Positions 7,460 through 15,633 of a stretch of 64,000 bases of DNA are shown here, in pieces. The notes beneath the pieces are model-generated. The model searched no databases and was not told where the DNA came from. It saw only the letters and a program-made list of their open reading frames with translations. This stretch comes from Staphylococcus lutrae. GTDB taxonomy: Bacteria > Bacillota > Bacilli > Staphylococcales > Staphylococcaceae. The position numbers were made by a program, and so were the translations under genes. The DNA is taken from positions 620,001 through 684,000 of the forward strand of contig NZ_CP020773.1 in the NCBI RefSeq assembly GCF_002101335.1. Direction: 5' to 3'. Each line of letters opens with the position of its first letter. Position 1 is the stretch's first letter.

Positions 7460-8221
7460 TTATTCTTTTTCTGAAGGGAAATGGTTTTTTAGTCTATAAG
7501 ACTTTCCAACGATAGATACGATTGAGGCATGATGCAATACGCGGTCTAAAATTGCGTTCGCTATCTTCGTATCTTGGAATACCTCATCCCATGCTTTAAA
7601 ATTAATATTCGTGGTAAGTATCGTGCTTTTCTTTTCATATCGACGATCAATAACTTGAAAAAACAACTTTGCGTCTTCAACATCAATCGGTAAATATCCA
7701 ATTTCATCAATAATTAAAAGCTTATATTTACTATAATGTTTAAGCCTAGTTTCAAGTCTCCCTTCATTGTGAGCCTTACGTAAATTCTCAATCAACTGCT
7801 GGCATTTTATAAAGTAGGTGCTGTTTCTTTTTTTAGCAGCAGCTATGCCTAAGGCGGTTGCGAGGTGGGTTTTACCCACCCCACTAGGACCTAGAAAAAC
7901 GATGTTTTCTTTGTTTTCTATAAATCTTAAAGACATAAAATCCTTGATTTGCTGTGGATTAATACTCGGTTGAAACTCAAAATCAAAGCTATTCAGCTCC
8001 TTTTGAAATGGAAACCCCGCCACCTTAACCATAGATTGAATCATATTTTTTTCTCTTATATCCACTTCATAGTTCGTCAGCTTAATCAGGGAATCGATAA
8101 TAGAACCATTGTTCCTAATATTAAAATCTACAACTTCATCCAGATGTAATATCATTTGTTTCATTTTCAGATACTCTAAATTATCTAGAAGCTGTCTATA
8201 GTTAGAATTCGTTTTCATCAT
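7460..8221 (-). CDS. istB: IstB-like AAA+ ATPase of the second IS21 element
   Basis: A 253-residue protein with Walker A GPSGVGKTH (about residues 108-116), Walker B LLIIDEIGYLPID (about 168-180) and the sensor region STILTTN. IstB loads onto target DNA and activates the IstA transposase. The gene is full length for the family. Its ATG overlaps the TGA of istA, the usual arrangement. It is intact, but its partner istA is broken, so it has no functional transposase encoded in cis. Confidence 0.93.
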   Translation of the reverse strand: MMKTNSNYRQLLDNLEYLKMKQMILHLDEVVDFNIRNNGSIIDSLIKLTNYEVDIREKNMIQSMVKVAGFPFQKELNSFDFEFQPSINPQQIKDFMSLRFIENKENIVFLGPSGVGKTHLATALGIAAAKKRNSTYFIKCQQLIENLRKAHNEGRLETRLKHYSKYKLLIIDEIGYLPIDVEDAKLFFQVIDRRYEKKSTILTTNINFKAWDEVFQDTKIANAILDRVLHHASIVSIVGKSYRLKNHFPSEKE

Positions 8222-9240
8222 TCATACATCTCTCCAATGGCTTTTAAATTTTCTTTCGCTAAATCGTCAATGTCTGGATAATATGGGGATGATAATTGAA
8301 GTGCTTCAATATAATGTTCTTCTTTATAATTCAACTTGGCGTTACTTATAGAGTGGCACGCTATCAGCTTCATGTTATAATATACATGTAGTTCATGATT
8401 GAATACTTGTAATTGCACGCGCTTTCTGGCATATTCAGATGGTACTGAATATTGATTGCCTTGGTACGTAATCATATTGGAAGCGTTAACTTTTACATGT
8501 TGTCCAATTATTCTATAGGAGTCTCTTACTTTTTCCGTAGGAAGTGGAAGTAAGTGGCTCTTTTCTTTTTCTAATTCAATAATCGGTATTTTTCCCGTAC
8601 CCTGATGTAGTTGATAATTCACTCTTTGATTCAGTTTTGAGATATATGCATGAAGCTCAGGCAAATTAAATTTGCCTTGATAGGCATGGATTTCATCAAG
8701 TAGTTTCATAGAAGCTTCCACTTTACCCTTTGTCATAGGTCTCCCTGCTATACACGGTCGTATTTTTGTTCCCATATCATGTGCGAATTGTTCGAATCGA
8801 CGATTGATTTGTCCTTTACTGAATCTTGTACGGGGCTGATCCATCACTGCTTTCATATTATCTGTGAGTAGTTCTTTAGGCACCCCGCCAATCATTTCAA
8901 ATGACTGGGTTAAAAAAGACTTCAGTATTTCTTGTGATTTTGTGGTTGATATATTAAAAATTCGAAATCTAGAGTAAGACAGGATTAACATGGCGATATG
9001 AACTTCAATGACATTGCCGTCTTTCAATCTAAATTTGATGTTTTCTTTCCAGTCCACTTGTGCTTGAGTGCCTGGTGCCGTTTCGTAACGTGCCACGCTT
9101 TTAAGCGTTTTAATTTTAGCCCCCGTTTTAAAATAATCATTAAATGTTTTGGTGCTTCGATATATAACTTCTAAAAAGTGATTGAGAACAATCTAAGCCG
9201 TGATTATCTTTGAGATACTGCCATAAAACTCTTTTATAAT

Positions 9241-10305
9241 TTCGTTTGTCAAAATAAGCTAGACAATTTCTCATCTTCGATGAAACTCATAAATACTTCC
9301 AATGGTGTTTTATAGCCCAGCGATTTTCTGGGACGATGATTAATATTTTGAGCAACACTAATGATATGATCATCAGTGACTGAATTAAAGTCTAATTCTT
9401 TATCTAATCCACTGCGTCTAAGTATCCCGTTAGAATGTTCATTCAATCCACGTTGCGACGGAGTGCCAGGATCAGCAAAGAATATCGAGATATCGTGTCG
9501 GTTACAGATTGTTTTCCAGTTGGAGAACTCCTTACCACAATCGAAAGTAATCGATTTAAATATATGAGGAGGTAAAGCTGAAAACATAGAGTGAAGAGCA
9601 TCTTCAATATCATCTGCCTTGCGACCTTGAGGTCGTATAGTGATAATCATCTTAGAGATTCTTTCTACTAAGGTTATGACAGCCTTCCCATGATTACGGC
9701 CAATGATAGTGTCACCTTCAAGATGACCAAATTCTTGAAAGAAGAAAGGAAACTCTTCTACTCTTTCAGAAATGTGTCTTTTGAAAGCCTGTCTACCTCT
9801 TTTTTCACAATGACCATTCGGCTTCCTTTTACCTTTCATAGGTAAAGATTGTACCGAAAAGACGTTTTCCTTAAACATTCTATAAAAAGTTTTTACAGAA
9901 CAATCAATCGGGAGTTCACCTCTGCCAATAATGGTGTCAGGTCTCCAGCCATCGGCTACTTTTTCTCGAATATAAGCTGACTGATTTTCTGGAAGTACTA
10001 TTCTATGTCTGCCACAATTTGATTTTCTTTGCTTATACTCTTGGTAATATTCCAGTGCAGTTATACCTGTCTTAAGTGCATTTATTACGTTATAAATTGT
10101 CTGTCTTGATCGTTTCAATCTCTTTGCGATTTCTTTTACCGAAAGATTTTGATGATAATATGATTCTATGAACGTGAGTTCATCCGTGTTAAGATGTTTA
10201 TAGGCCATTCTGTACTAACTCCTTATGTTTTCTTTGGTCGGAAATACATATTGAGTTTAGCACAGAAGGCTTTTTTAGTTGTCTAGCTTAATTTTACAAT
10301 CGACG
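9241..10305 (-). mobile_element. IS30-family element inserted in istA
   Basis: The ends are TTCGTTTGTCAAAATAAGCT at the left and GTCGATTGTAAAATTAAGCT on the other strand at the right, sharing about 15 of 19 terminal bases and the inner AAGCTAGACAA. TAAT at 9237-9240 and 10306-10309 is the likely target duplication; borders may shift by a base or two. One transposase gene fills the element. Confidence 0.85.
9249..10208 (-). CDS. IS30-family transposase
   Basis: A 319-residue protein, the usual length for the family. The N-terminal HTH_38 reads LNTDELTFIESYYHQNLSVKEIAKRLKRSRQTIYNVI. The rve-type catalytic core shows GHLEGDTIIG (first D), ITFDCGKEFSNW (second D) and ADPGTPSQRGLNEHSNGILRR (E). 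The C-terminus NHRPRKSLGYKTPLEVF is the family signature. No stop or shift is seen, so this copy is probably active. Confidence 0.95.
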   Translation of the reverse strand: MAYKHLNTDELTFIESYYHQNLSVKEIAKRLKRSRQTIYNVINALKTGITALEYYQEYKQRKSNCGRHRIVLPENQSAYIREKVADGWRPDTIIGRGELPIDCSVKTFYRMFKENVFSVQSLPMKGKRKPNGHCEKRGRQAFKRHISERVEEFPFFFQEFGHLEGDTIIGRNHGKAVITLVERISKMIITIRPQGRKADDIEDALHSMFSALPPHIFKSITFDCGKEFSNWKTICNRHDISIFFADPGTPSQRGLNEHSNGILRRSGLDKELDFNSVTDDHIISVAQNINHRPRKSLGYKTPLEVFMSFIEDEKLSSLF

Positions 10306-10659
10306 TAATAAAAGGTTTGTGAGCTTTCTTCTGATAAAAGTAGTTGGATTACATTGTAATATTCATCAACTTTTGAAGTTCTTTTTCGAGAACTTGACGG
10401 TGTGTAACCTTTTAAGTATTTGTCGATTGTCCGTCTATCTTTACCAAGATCCCGAGCTAACTTGCTTTTATTGATTTTCATTTTTGCACGCTCCATCATT
10501 TCTTTCAGCTTTGGTAAGTCTGAAAGGCTTGTGATTTTAATTTCTGTATCTATTTTGACTGTATAGTTCATAATTTCACCTCAATCAAATTATGATTAAA
10601 ACAGTCGTTTTTGTACATACTTATTCAAGCGAGAGTGTACATTTTTAAATTAGCATTTA

Positions 10660-10913
10660 TACCCGGCAGCGATTGATTTCACGATTGATAGCTTATACGA
10701 TATGAAAGCAATCGATAATGAGTTCCACATGAGGAAATAAATCCTGAATCAGAGCGATATAAGGTGGAAACATATCTATAGAGACCGTTTTTACTTTTTC
10801 ACGTTGTTTTCTAGAGAACTTTAAAAAATAAGCTTCTAATTGATGTTTGCGACGATCAGGCAAAATATCAATGATATCATGGGTCACACTATCACAGTAA
10901 ATAAAGCTCATCT
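10660..10913 (-). pseudogene. ISL3-family transposase internal fragment
   Basis: It encodes MSFIYCDSVTHDIIDILPDRRKHQLEAYFLKFSRKQREKVKTVSIDMFPPYIALIQDLFPH followed by VELIIDCFHIV-stop-AINREINRCR. This corresponds almost exactly to about codons 180-265 of the intact transposase at 13357-14682, with a few substitutions and one nonsense change. It is bounded on one side by the second IS21 tip and on the other by a 24-bp IS21 left tip. Confidence 0.88.
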
Positions 10914-11009
10914 TACATTTTATAACCGCCATTTACACTTAAAACATATATGCTTAGAGTTTAGCATATATGCTTAGAGTTTAGCATATATGCTTAGTTT
11001 TTAGTCTTA
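10914..11009. repeat. Direct repeat copy 1: IS21 tip plus AlbA-gene 3' flank, with a 20-bp tandem repeat
   Basis: It contains the IS21 left tip (10914-10937) and then a stretch with three tandem units of about 20 bp built on CATATATGCTTAGAGTTTAG (about 10944-11001). The same sequence, with one unit fewer, recurs at 11209-11280. It is too regular and lacks distinct spacers, so it is not a CRISPR array. Confidence 0.8.
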
Positions 11010-11226
11010 TTTTTTATTTCTACAGTATTCTCGTAAAATCATATATTTGCCCTCGTAACCTTCAAAATGTAAAATAGCACTCCTTCATAAATATCATCTC
11101 TCAATCAAAATCCCCCCTATTGGATATTGAGTTAAGATATGACTGTATAATTTTGAAAAGAAAAAATGTAGGAAAAACAGCTTTTTCATTCCGCCATTTT
11201 CCTACATTTTATAACCGCCATTTACA
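11007..11226 (-). mobile_element. Shrunken IS21 relic (internal deletion)
   Basis: On the minus strand it starts at the tip TGTAAATGGCGG (11226) and follows the left end and leader of IS21 copy A up to the istA start (GGAGTGCTATTTTACATT, TTGAAGG). It then jumps to the region encoding YEGKYxILREYCK of istA. The missing part is about 220 bp. The join lies in TGAAGG, present at both sides. Only non-coding relic sequence remains. Confidence 0.82.
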
Positions 11227-11280
11227 CTTAAAACATATATGCTTAGAGTTTAGAATATATGCTTAGTTTTTAGTCTTATA
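11209..11280. repeat. Direct repeat copy 2: IS21 tip plus 3' end of the AlbA_2 gene
   Basis: It matches 10914-11009 except for one missing tandem unit and a C-to-A change. The stop codon and last codons of the AlbA_2-domain gene (11263 onward) lie in it, so copy 1 carries a duplicate of that gene end. The repeats bracket the IS21 relic. Confidence 0.8.
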
Positions 11281-13026
11281 TGCTTGTTTGCTATGTGTAG
11301 GGTTATCCGGATATTTTAATTCTAATTTTTCTTCCGAAACTAGCGGTAGTACTATTTTTTGTCTTATATGATTTTCAGTGCGTCCTAAAACACTTGAGAT
11401 TTGATTAATAGTAAAGTAATTATCAGAACATAGTTCTAATACTAATTGCTTTAAAACTTCCGGTTTTACTCTTATTTTTCCTTTCATTTTATCTTTTACG
11501 CTATTAATAATATTTTCTCTATCAACTTCATCATTTGTTTTATCAATATTTTTTAATTTATAAAATTCTATATTATTAATAGTATTTCTTTCGATAATAT
11601 CAAGTTTTTCTAGATGAATAATCATTTTGCTCAGTTCAATAGAATCTATATCTAATGATGCTTGAATATCTCTATGACTGCTTGAATTTTTATCTAATAG
11701 AAACGAAAGCAATTTTATCTCCATTGATGTTAAAATGTTAAATACATCATCTAGTGATTTTTTCAAAGTATCTAAATGATTTTGTGAAATAAGTTTTTTT
11801 GTTTTTAAAGATAAAGTTATAGTTTCAGGTTGAAAAGATTCGATTATCTCCGGAATTTCCCAATCATTTTTACGCCATATATTATGAATATTTTCTAAAC
11901 CATAACCAGAACGTTCTCCTAATCCAATCAAAGAGAATATTTTAAAAATATTTTGATTTCTAGTATCACTTGTTCCTCCACTAATTGCTTTTTCTAAAGG
12001 AATACGCAGTAAGCCGGGATTTACAAACTTATATTCTTCGCTATTCTTTTCAACAATTATATTTCCCCTAGTAAAATAATCAGCATGAATAATCGTATTA
12101 AGTAACGCTTCTCTTATGGCACGTTGAATATTTGTAACAGAAACTCTACTATAATCTTCATTATTTAACTCAAACGGTACATCTACATCTTCATTCATGC
12201 GTTTTATCACTTTTTGATAAAAATCATATAAGTTACCTGACCAATCACCACTTTGTGAAGTAAATCGATGCATCCAACGTTGCCCTTCCACTTCATTAAC
12301 CTTTTCTCTATAATCAAGAAAGTAATTATTAAAATAATCAGTAATAGTATGCTCTTCACCAAAAACTAAAAGTCCTGCAGCTGTTAACCCTTCAATAGAT
12401 TTTTCTCTATCTCTACCCCATCCACCTATTCTTCTTAGAAACTCTTTATCATCTAATTCATTCCAATCATTATTCGGGTTCTGAATCATAAATCTTTGTC
12501 TATATTTTATCAATGATTGCTTATTTAAATCTTCTAACCCATAGTTAGATAAAACCATACTATCACGAGTAGAATTCGAAGCTTCAGCAATCATTGTGTC
12601 TACTTCTTCTTTAGTACATTTATAATCTCCTTCAAAATTCCTACGATATGTTCCTATGTATGGATTTTGATTAATTGAGACAGGTTTTTGCTGCCTAAGC
12701 GCTCTAGGTACATTAATCTGGAGAATATCATATGACCCTACTTTTATTGGTTTTACATCATCACTTTGTAAAATATTAATACTAACTTGGTTACTATTAA
12801 TATGGTCCCAGAACTGCTTTTGAAGTTTGACTACATCAATTCCTTCAACTGGATAAAAAGTCCCTTCCTTCTCCTCAATACCTAAAAGAATCATACCACC
12901 TGTTGTATTAGCAAACGCTGAGTATGTAGACCAAATATCTTTTGGTAATCCACCTTTACCAAGTTTACATTCTAGTTGACTATGTTCTCCAAATTTGATT
13001 AACTCTAAGATATCTTGTTCTTTCAA
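11263..13026 (-). CDS. Schlafen/AlbA_2-domain ATP-binding protein with winged-helix tail
   Basis: A 587-residue protein starting at TTG (13026) behind GGGTGATG. The N-terminal AlbA_2 domain (about residues 1-130) has SQLECKLGKGGLPKDIWSTYSAFANTTGGMILLGIEE. The middle contains a GHKL/HATPase_c_4 region with REALLNTIIHADYF (about 305-318) and GTSDTRNQNIFKIFSLIGLGERSGYGLENI (about 350-380). The C-terminus has helix-turn-helix-like segments (SSHRDIQASLDIDSIELSKMIIHLEKLDIIER; FTINQISSVLGRTENHIRQKIV). Relatives are described as putative transcriptional regulators or nucleic-acid-binding proteins, common on islands near restriction systems. The exact function is unknown; a defence or regulatory role is inference. 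Confidence 0.87.
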   Translation of the reverse strand: MKEQDILELIKFGEHSQLECKLGKGGLPKDIWSTYSAFANTTGGMILLGIEEKEGTFYPVEGIDVVKLQKQFWDHINSNQVSINILQSDDVKPIKVGSYDILQINVPRALRQQKPVSINQNPYIGTYRRNFEGDYKCTKEEVDTMIAEASNSTRDSMVLSNYGLEDLNKQSLIKYRQRFMIQNPNNDWNELDDKEFLRRIGGWGRDREKSIEGLTAAGLLVFGEEHTITDYFNNYFLDYREKVNEVEGQRWMHRFTSQSGDWSGNLYDFYQKVIKRMNEDVDVPFELNNEDYSRVSVTNIQRAIREALLNTIIHADYFTRGNIIVEKNSEEYKFVNPGLLRIPLEKAISGGTSDTRNQNIFKIFSLIGLGERSGYGLENIHNIWRKNDWEIPEIIESFQPETITLSLKTKKLISQNHLDTLKKSLDDVFNILTSMEIKLLSFLLDKNSSSHRDIQASLDIDSIELSKMIIHLEKLDIIERNTINNIEFYKLKNIDKTNDEVDRENIINSVKDKMKGKIRVKPEVLKQLVLELCSDNYFTINQISSVLGRTENHIRQKIVLPLVSEEKLELKYPDNPTHSKQAYKTKN

Positions 13027-13059
13027 TGCACATCACCCACTTTTACTCTTAATAATTTA

Positions 13060-13096
13060 ATTATAAACTAAAAGTTCATGTTGCATGAACCGTCAA
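13060..13096 (-). promoter_or_regulatory. Candidate promoter/operator of the AlbA_2 gene
   Basis: A palindrome GTTCATG-TTG-CATGAAC (13074-13090) sits between TTGACG (13096-13091) and TATAAT (13065-13060), about 40 bases before the TTG start. The spacing of the two hexamers (25 bases) is too long for both to be used together, so the exact -35 is unclear. The perfect 7-base arms suggest a dimeric repressor site. Confidence 0.5.
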
Positions 13097-13236
13097 AATC
13101 ATTAATTATTATTCTATTTTGATATTCTTCACACCTTAAAATAATATAACATGGTTAATTATGTATGAATCTCAGAGAAAAACCAGGTCATTTCATGTCG
13201 TTTCATACAACCTCATATCATTGAATTTTAAACAAA
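13097..13236. other. Intergenic stretch between the AlbA_2 gene and ISL3
   Basis: No gene. It is AT-rich, with a run of short TTTCAT/CCTCAT words around 13187-13222. It ends in AAACAAA (13230-13236), the left target duplication of the ISL3 element. Confidence 0.6.
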
Positions 13237-14720
13237 GGTTGTATATTTTTAACGGTTGGTGAGAGATTCACTGACCGTTATTTTAATTTTTGATATTAAA
13301 AAAGCACAAATATCTCTATAATTGTAAGTGACCAAACCAACGATTAAGGAGATATTGTGCCTATGTGTAATGATATATCAGAAATACTAGGAATTAAAGT
13401 TAAAAATTTAAAAATCACTCAAAATTTAGGATTACATGTTCATAAAAACTTACAGTCATTATTCTATGAAGGTCAATTGACTTATCACCCCAGTGCTTGT
13501 GAGTGTTGTGGAATTAAAAATGATAACCATTTAATTATTAAACATGGCTTTCGTAAAACGAATGTTTATATGGGGTTAATTTTTGAAAGACCTGCCTATT
13601 TAAAATTGAAGAAACAGCGCTTTTACTGTAAAGCTTGCCAACGAACCTATACAGCTGAAACGCCCTATATTCAACCCCGATGTACCATCTCAAATGAGGT
13701 CAAACGCATGATGACCTGGAAACTATCAAAAGTTACATCTGAAAAAGATATCGCTGAAAGTCTATGTGTATCGCCTTCAACTGTCCATCGCCATTTAAAA
13801 GTAGTAAGTAATTCGGTGAAGGCACACGCACATTACGTTTTACCTAAGCACTTAGCTTTTGCCGAATTCAAGTCGACGAAGGATGTCGAAGGTGCAATGA
13901 GCTTTATTTACTGTGATAGTGTGACTCATGATATCATTGATATTTTACCTGATCGTCGCAAACATCAATTAGAAGCTTATTTTTTAAAGTTCTCTAGAAA
14001 ACAACGTGAAAAAGTAAAAACGGTCTCTATAGATATGTTTCCACCTTATATCGCTCTGATTCAGGATTTATTTCCTCATGCGGAAATCATTATCGATCGC
14101 TTTCATATCGTACAAGCCATCAATCGTGAAATCAATCGCTGCCGTGTTCAAGTCATGAATAGTTTTAGGACAAAAGAGCGACCTCAATATAATAAATTAA
14201 AGCGTTATTGGAAGTTACTATTAAAAGCGCCCATTGATTTAGAACGAATGATATATCAACCATACAGACTTTTTAAGTCATGGCAGAGCCAGTACAGTTT
14301 AGTTCAATACTTGTTAAATCTTGATGAGACGCTCAAAGAGACATATGAAACAGGACACCGTCTTTTAAGTGCTTTGAAAGCAAACGATATCCAGCAACTA
14401 CGGTTCATCTTACAGGATGCAAAGACAAAAGATATTTCGAAAGGGCTCAAGCGTGTCATTCAAACATTCATCAAATACTTGCCTTATATCTCAAGTACTA
14501 TGCGTCATCCACATTTAACGAATGGCCCCATTGAAGGGATTAATAATAAAATAAAACTGATTAAACGTGTTTCTTATGGTTATAGAAATTTCTGGAATTT
14601 TAGTAATAGTATCTTAATGATTTCTAAGGTGTTTGTAAGTGAATATAAAAAACGCATTAAACAACAAAATAACGTTGCTTAATGCGTTATCGTCTCACCA
14701 ACCGACGTTGACAAAGAGCC
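13237..14720 (+). mobile_element. ISL3-family element, apparently complete
   Basis: It starts GGTTGTATAT and ends, on the other strand, GGCTCTTTGTCAACG. Both ends share CGGTTGGTGAGA. The 7-bp duplication AAACAAA flanks it (13230-13236 and 14721-14727), close to the 8 bp usual for ISL3. It is 1484 bp with one transposase gene. It lies directly at the end of the rpsI terminator. Confidence 0.9.
13357..14682 (+). CDS. ISL3-family transposase
   Basis: A 441-residue protein. The N-terminal zinc-binding domain has CECC and YCKACQRTYT...PRC (about residues 47-110), followed by an HTH (KDIAESLCVSPSTVHRHLK, about 135-153). The DDE_Tnp_ISL3 domain shows FIYCDSVTHDIID, VSIDMFPPYI, IIIDRFHIVQAINREINR and the C-terminal NGPIEGINNKIKLIKRVSYGYRNFWNF with its catalytic glutamate. 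It is full length with no defects. The ORF begins with GTG or the nearby ATG of MCNDISEILG. It is the likely source type of the fragment at 10660-10913. Confidence 0.95.
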   Translation: MPMCNDISEILGIKVKNLKITQNLGLHVHKNLQSLFYEGQLTYHPSACECCGIKNDNHLIIKHGFRKTNVYMGLIFERPAYLKLKKQRFYCKACQRTYTAETPYIQPRCTISNEVKRMMTWKLSKVTSEKDIAESLCVSPSTVHRHLKVVSNSVKAHAHYVLPKHLAFAEFKSTKDVEGAMSFIYCDSVTHDIIDILPDRRKHQLEAYFLKFSRKQREKVKTVSIDMFPPYIALIQDLFPHAEIIIDRFHIVQAINREINRCRVQVMNSFRTKERPQYNKLKRYWKLLLKAPIDLERMIYQPYRLFKSWQSQYSLVQYLLNLDETLKETYETGHRLLSALKANDIQQLRFILQDAKTKDISKGLKRVIQTFIKYLPYISSTMRHPHLTNGPIEGINNKIKLIKRVSYGYRNFWNFSNSILMISKVFVSEYKKRIKQQNNVA

Positions 14721-14724
14721 AAAC

Positions 14725-14759
14725 AAAAAAGCACCTCTCGAGTAATTTCGAGAAGTGCT
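14725..14759 (-). terminator. Terminator of rplM-rpsI
   Basis: AGCACCTCTCGA (14730-14741) pairs with TCGAGAAGTGCT (14748-14759) except for one position. On the minus strand the stem is followed by a T-run. The ISL3 target duplication overlaps this T-run, and the run still has at least nine Ts before the element, so termination should be kept. Confidence 0.88.
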
Positions 14760-14783
14760 GTATAAATGCCATACACGACAATC

Positions 14784-15176
14784 TTAACGTTTTGAGAATT
14801 GTGGTGAACGACGTGCTTTTTTAAGACCTGGTTTTTTACGTTCTTTCATACGTGGGTCACGTGTTAATAAACCAGCACGCTTTAAAGAGCCTCTGTATTC
14901 AGGATCTGCTTCTAATAATGCACGCGCAATACCGTGACGGATTGCTTGCGCTTGACCAGTGAAGCCACCACCGTGAACGTTAACTAAAACGTCATAGTTT
15001 CCTTTTGTTTCTGTTACGTCGAATGGTTGGTTTAAGTCTAAGATTAATGATTCAAATGGTAAGTATTCACGTACATCGCGATCATTCACTTTAATGTTAC
15101 CTTCACCTGGTACTAAACGTACACGTGCTACTGAGTTTTTACGACGGCCTGTGCCTCTATATTCAACTTGTGCCAT
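14784..15176 (-). CDS. rpsI: 30S ribosomal protein S9
   Basis: The start at 15176 ([21 protein letters not shown]) is preferred over the ATG two codons upstream, because AAGGAGG lies 8 bases before it but only 2 before the upstream ATG. The product is 130 residues, the normal length. S9 binds the head of the 30S subunit, and its basic tail ([17 protein letters not shown]) reaches the P-site tRNA. It is cotranscribed with rplM, 19 bases away. The 3' end is a known insertion site for some staphylococcal and macrococcal islands, which fits the accessory block next to it. Confidence 0.97.
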   Translation of the reverse strand: MAQVEYRGTGRRKNSVARVRLVPGEGNIKVNDRDVREYLPFESLILDLNQPFDVTETKGNYDVLVNVHGGGFTGQAQAIRHGIARALLEADPEYRGSLKRAGLLTRDPRMKERKKPGLKKARRSPQFSKR

Positions 15177-15195
15177 TGTCATTTCCTCCTTCTAA

Positions 15196-15633
15196 TTAAC
15201 CACGTAACTCGTAGTTTTCTGGTTGTTGTGCAGCGTGTGGATGTTCAGCGCCACCATAAACGAATAATTTTTTACCTTGTTTTTCACCTAAACGTGAACT
15301 TGGTAACATCCCTTTAATTGAAGTTTCAAGTAAACGTTCTGGGTTTGTACGACGTAACTCTCCAGCTGTGATTGATTTTAAACCACCTGGATGGTTTGAG
15401 TGACGGTAGTAGATTTTATCGTTTTCTTTGTTTCCAGTGAATTCGATTTTAGATGCGTTGATGATGATTACATAGTCACCTGTGTCAACGTGTGGTGTGT
15501 AAGTTACTTTATTTTTACCGCGTAAGATAGCTGCAACTTCTGATGATAAACGACCTAATGTTTGTCCTTCAGCATCTACAACGTACCATTTGCGCTCAAT
15601 GTTTGATTCATTTGCCATAAATGTTTGACGCAT
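15196..15633 (-). CDS. rplM: 50S ribosomal protein L13
   Basis: 145 residues, standard length ([42 protein letters not shown]...). AGGAGG is 8 bases before the ATG. L13 is an early-assembly protein of the large subunit. It is the first gene of the rplM-rpsI pair, with its own promoter (15806-15834) and a leader of about 165 bases. In Bacillales this unit is often autoregulated through the leader. Confidence 0.97.
   Translation of the reverse strand: MRQTFMANESNIERKWYVVDAEGQTLGRLSSEVAAILRGKNKVTYTPHVDTGDYVIIINASKIEFTGNKENDKIYYRHSNHPGGLKSITAGELRRTNPERLLETSIKGMLPSSRLGEKQGKKLFVYGGAEHPHAAQQPENYELRG

Larger units (their letters stand above)
8218..10571 (-). pseudogene. istA: istA of the second IS21 element, split by IS30 and frameshifted
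   Basis: The N-terminal part at 10571-10310 begins MNYTVKIDTEIKITSLSDLPKLKEMME and contains a Trp-repressor-like HTH (KLARDLGKDRRTIDKYLKG). The gene continues after the IS30 insertion with KRVLWQYLKDNHGLDCSQ and then loses frame at an A-run (9147-9150; four A where three are expected between HQ and TFNDYFKTG). From 9096 it reads ETAPGTQAQVDWKENI through the integrase core to IGEMYE. Deleting IS30 and one target copy restores SSQTFYYKRVLW. Two independent lesions make it inactive. Confidence 0.9.
7427..10641 (-). mobile_element. Second IS21-family element (different species), interrupted by IS30
   Basis: The terminal repeats are TGTACAATTTTGCTTAAATAAG (left, 7427) and TGTACACTCTCGCTTGAATAAG (right, reading from 10641). 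Both are followed by a second ATGTACA, as in the subterminal repeats of IS21 elements. Genes run on the minus strand as istA then istB. Without the IS30 insertion it would be about 2.15 kb. The two flanks (group II intron and ISL3 fragment) show no target duplication. Confidence 0.85.

Noticed and set aside
10944..11001. Tandem repeats resembling a short CRISPR array
   Set aside because: The units are adjacent copies of about 20 bp with no unique spacers, and no cas genes are present.
1..14720. SCC-type cassette or other ccr-driven element
   Set aside because: No ccr recombinase gene and no rlmH site are present; the only recombinase trace is a tyrosine integrase tail.
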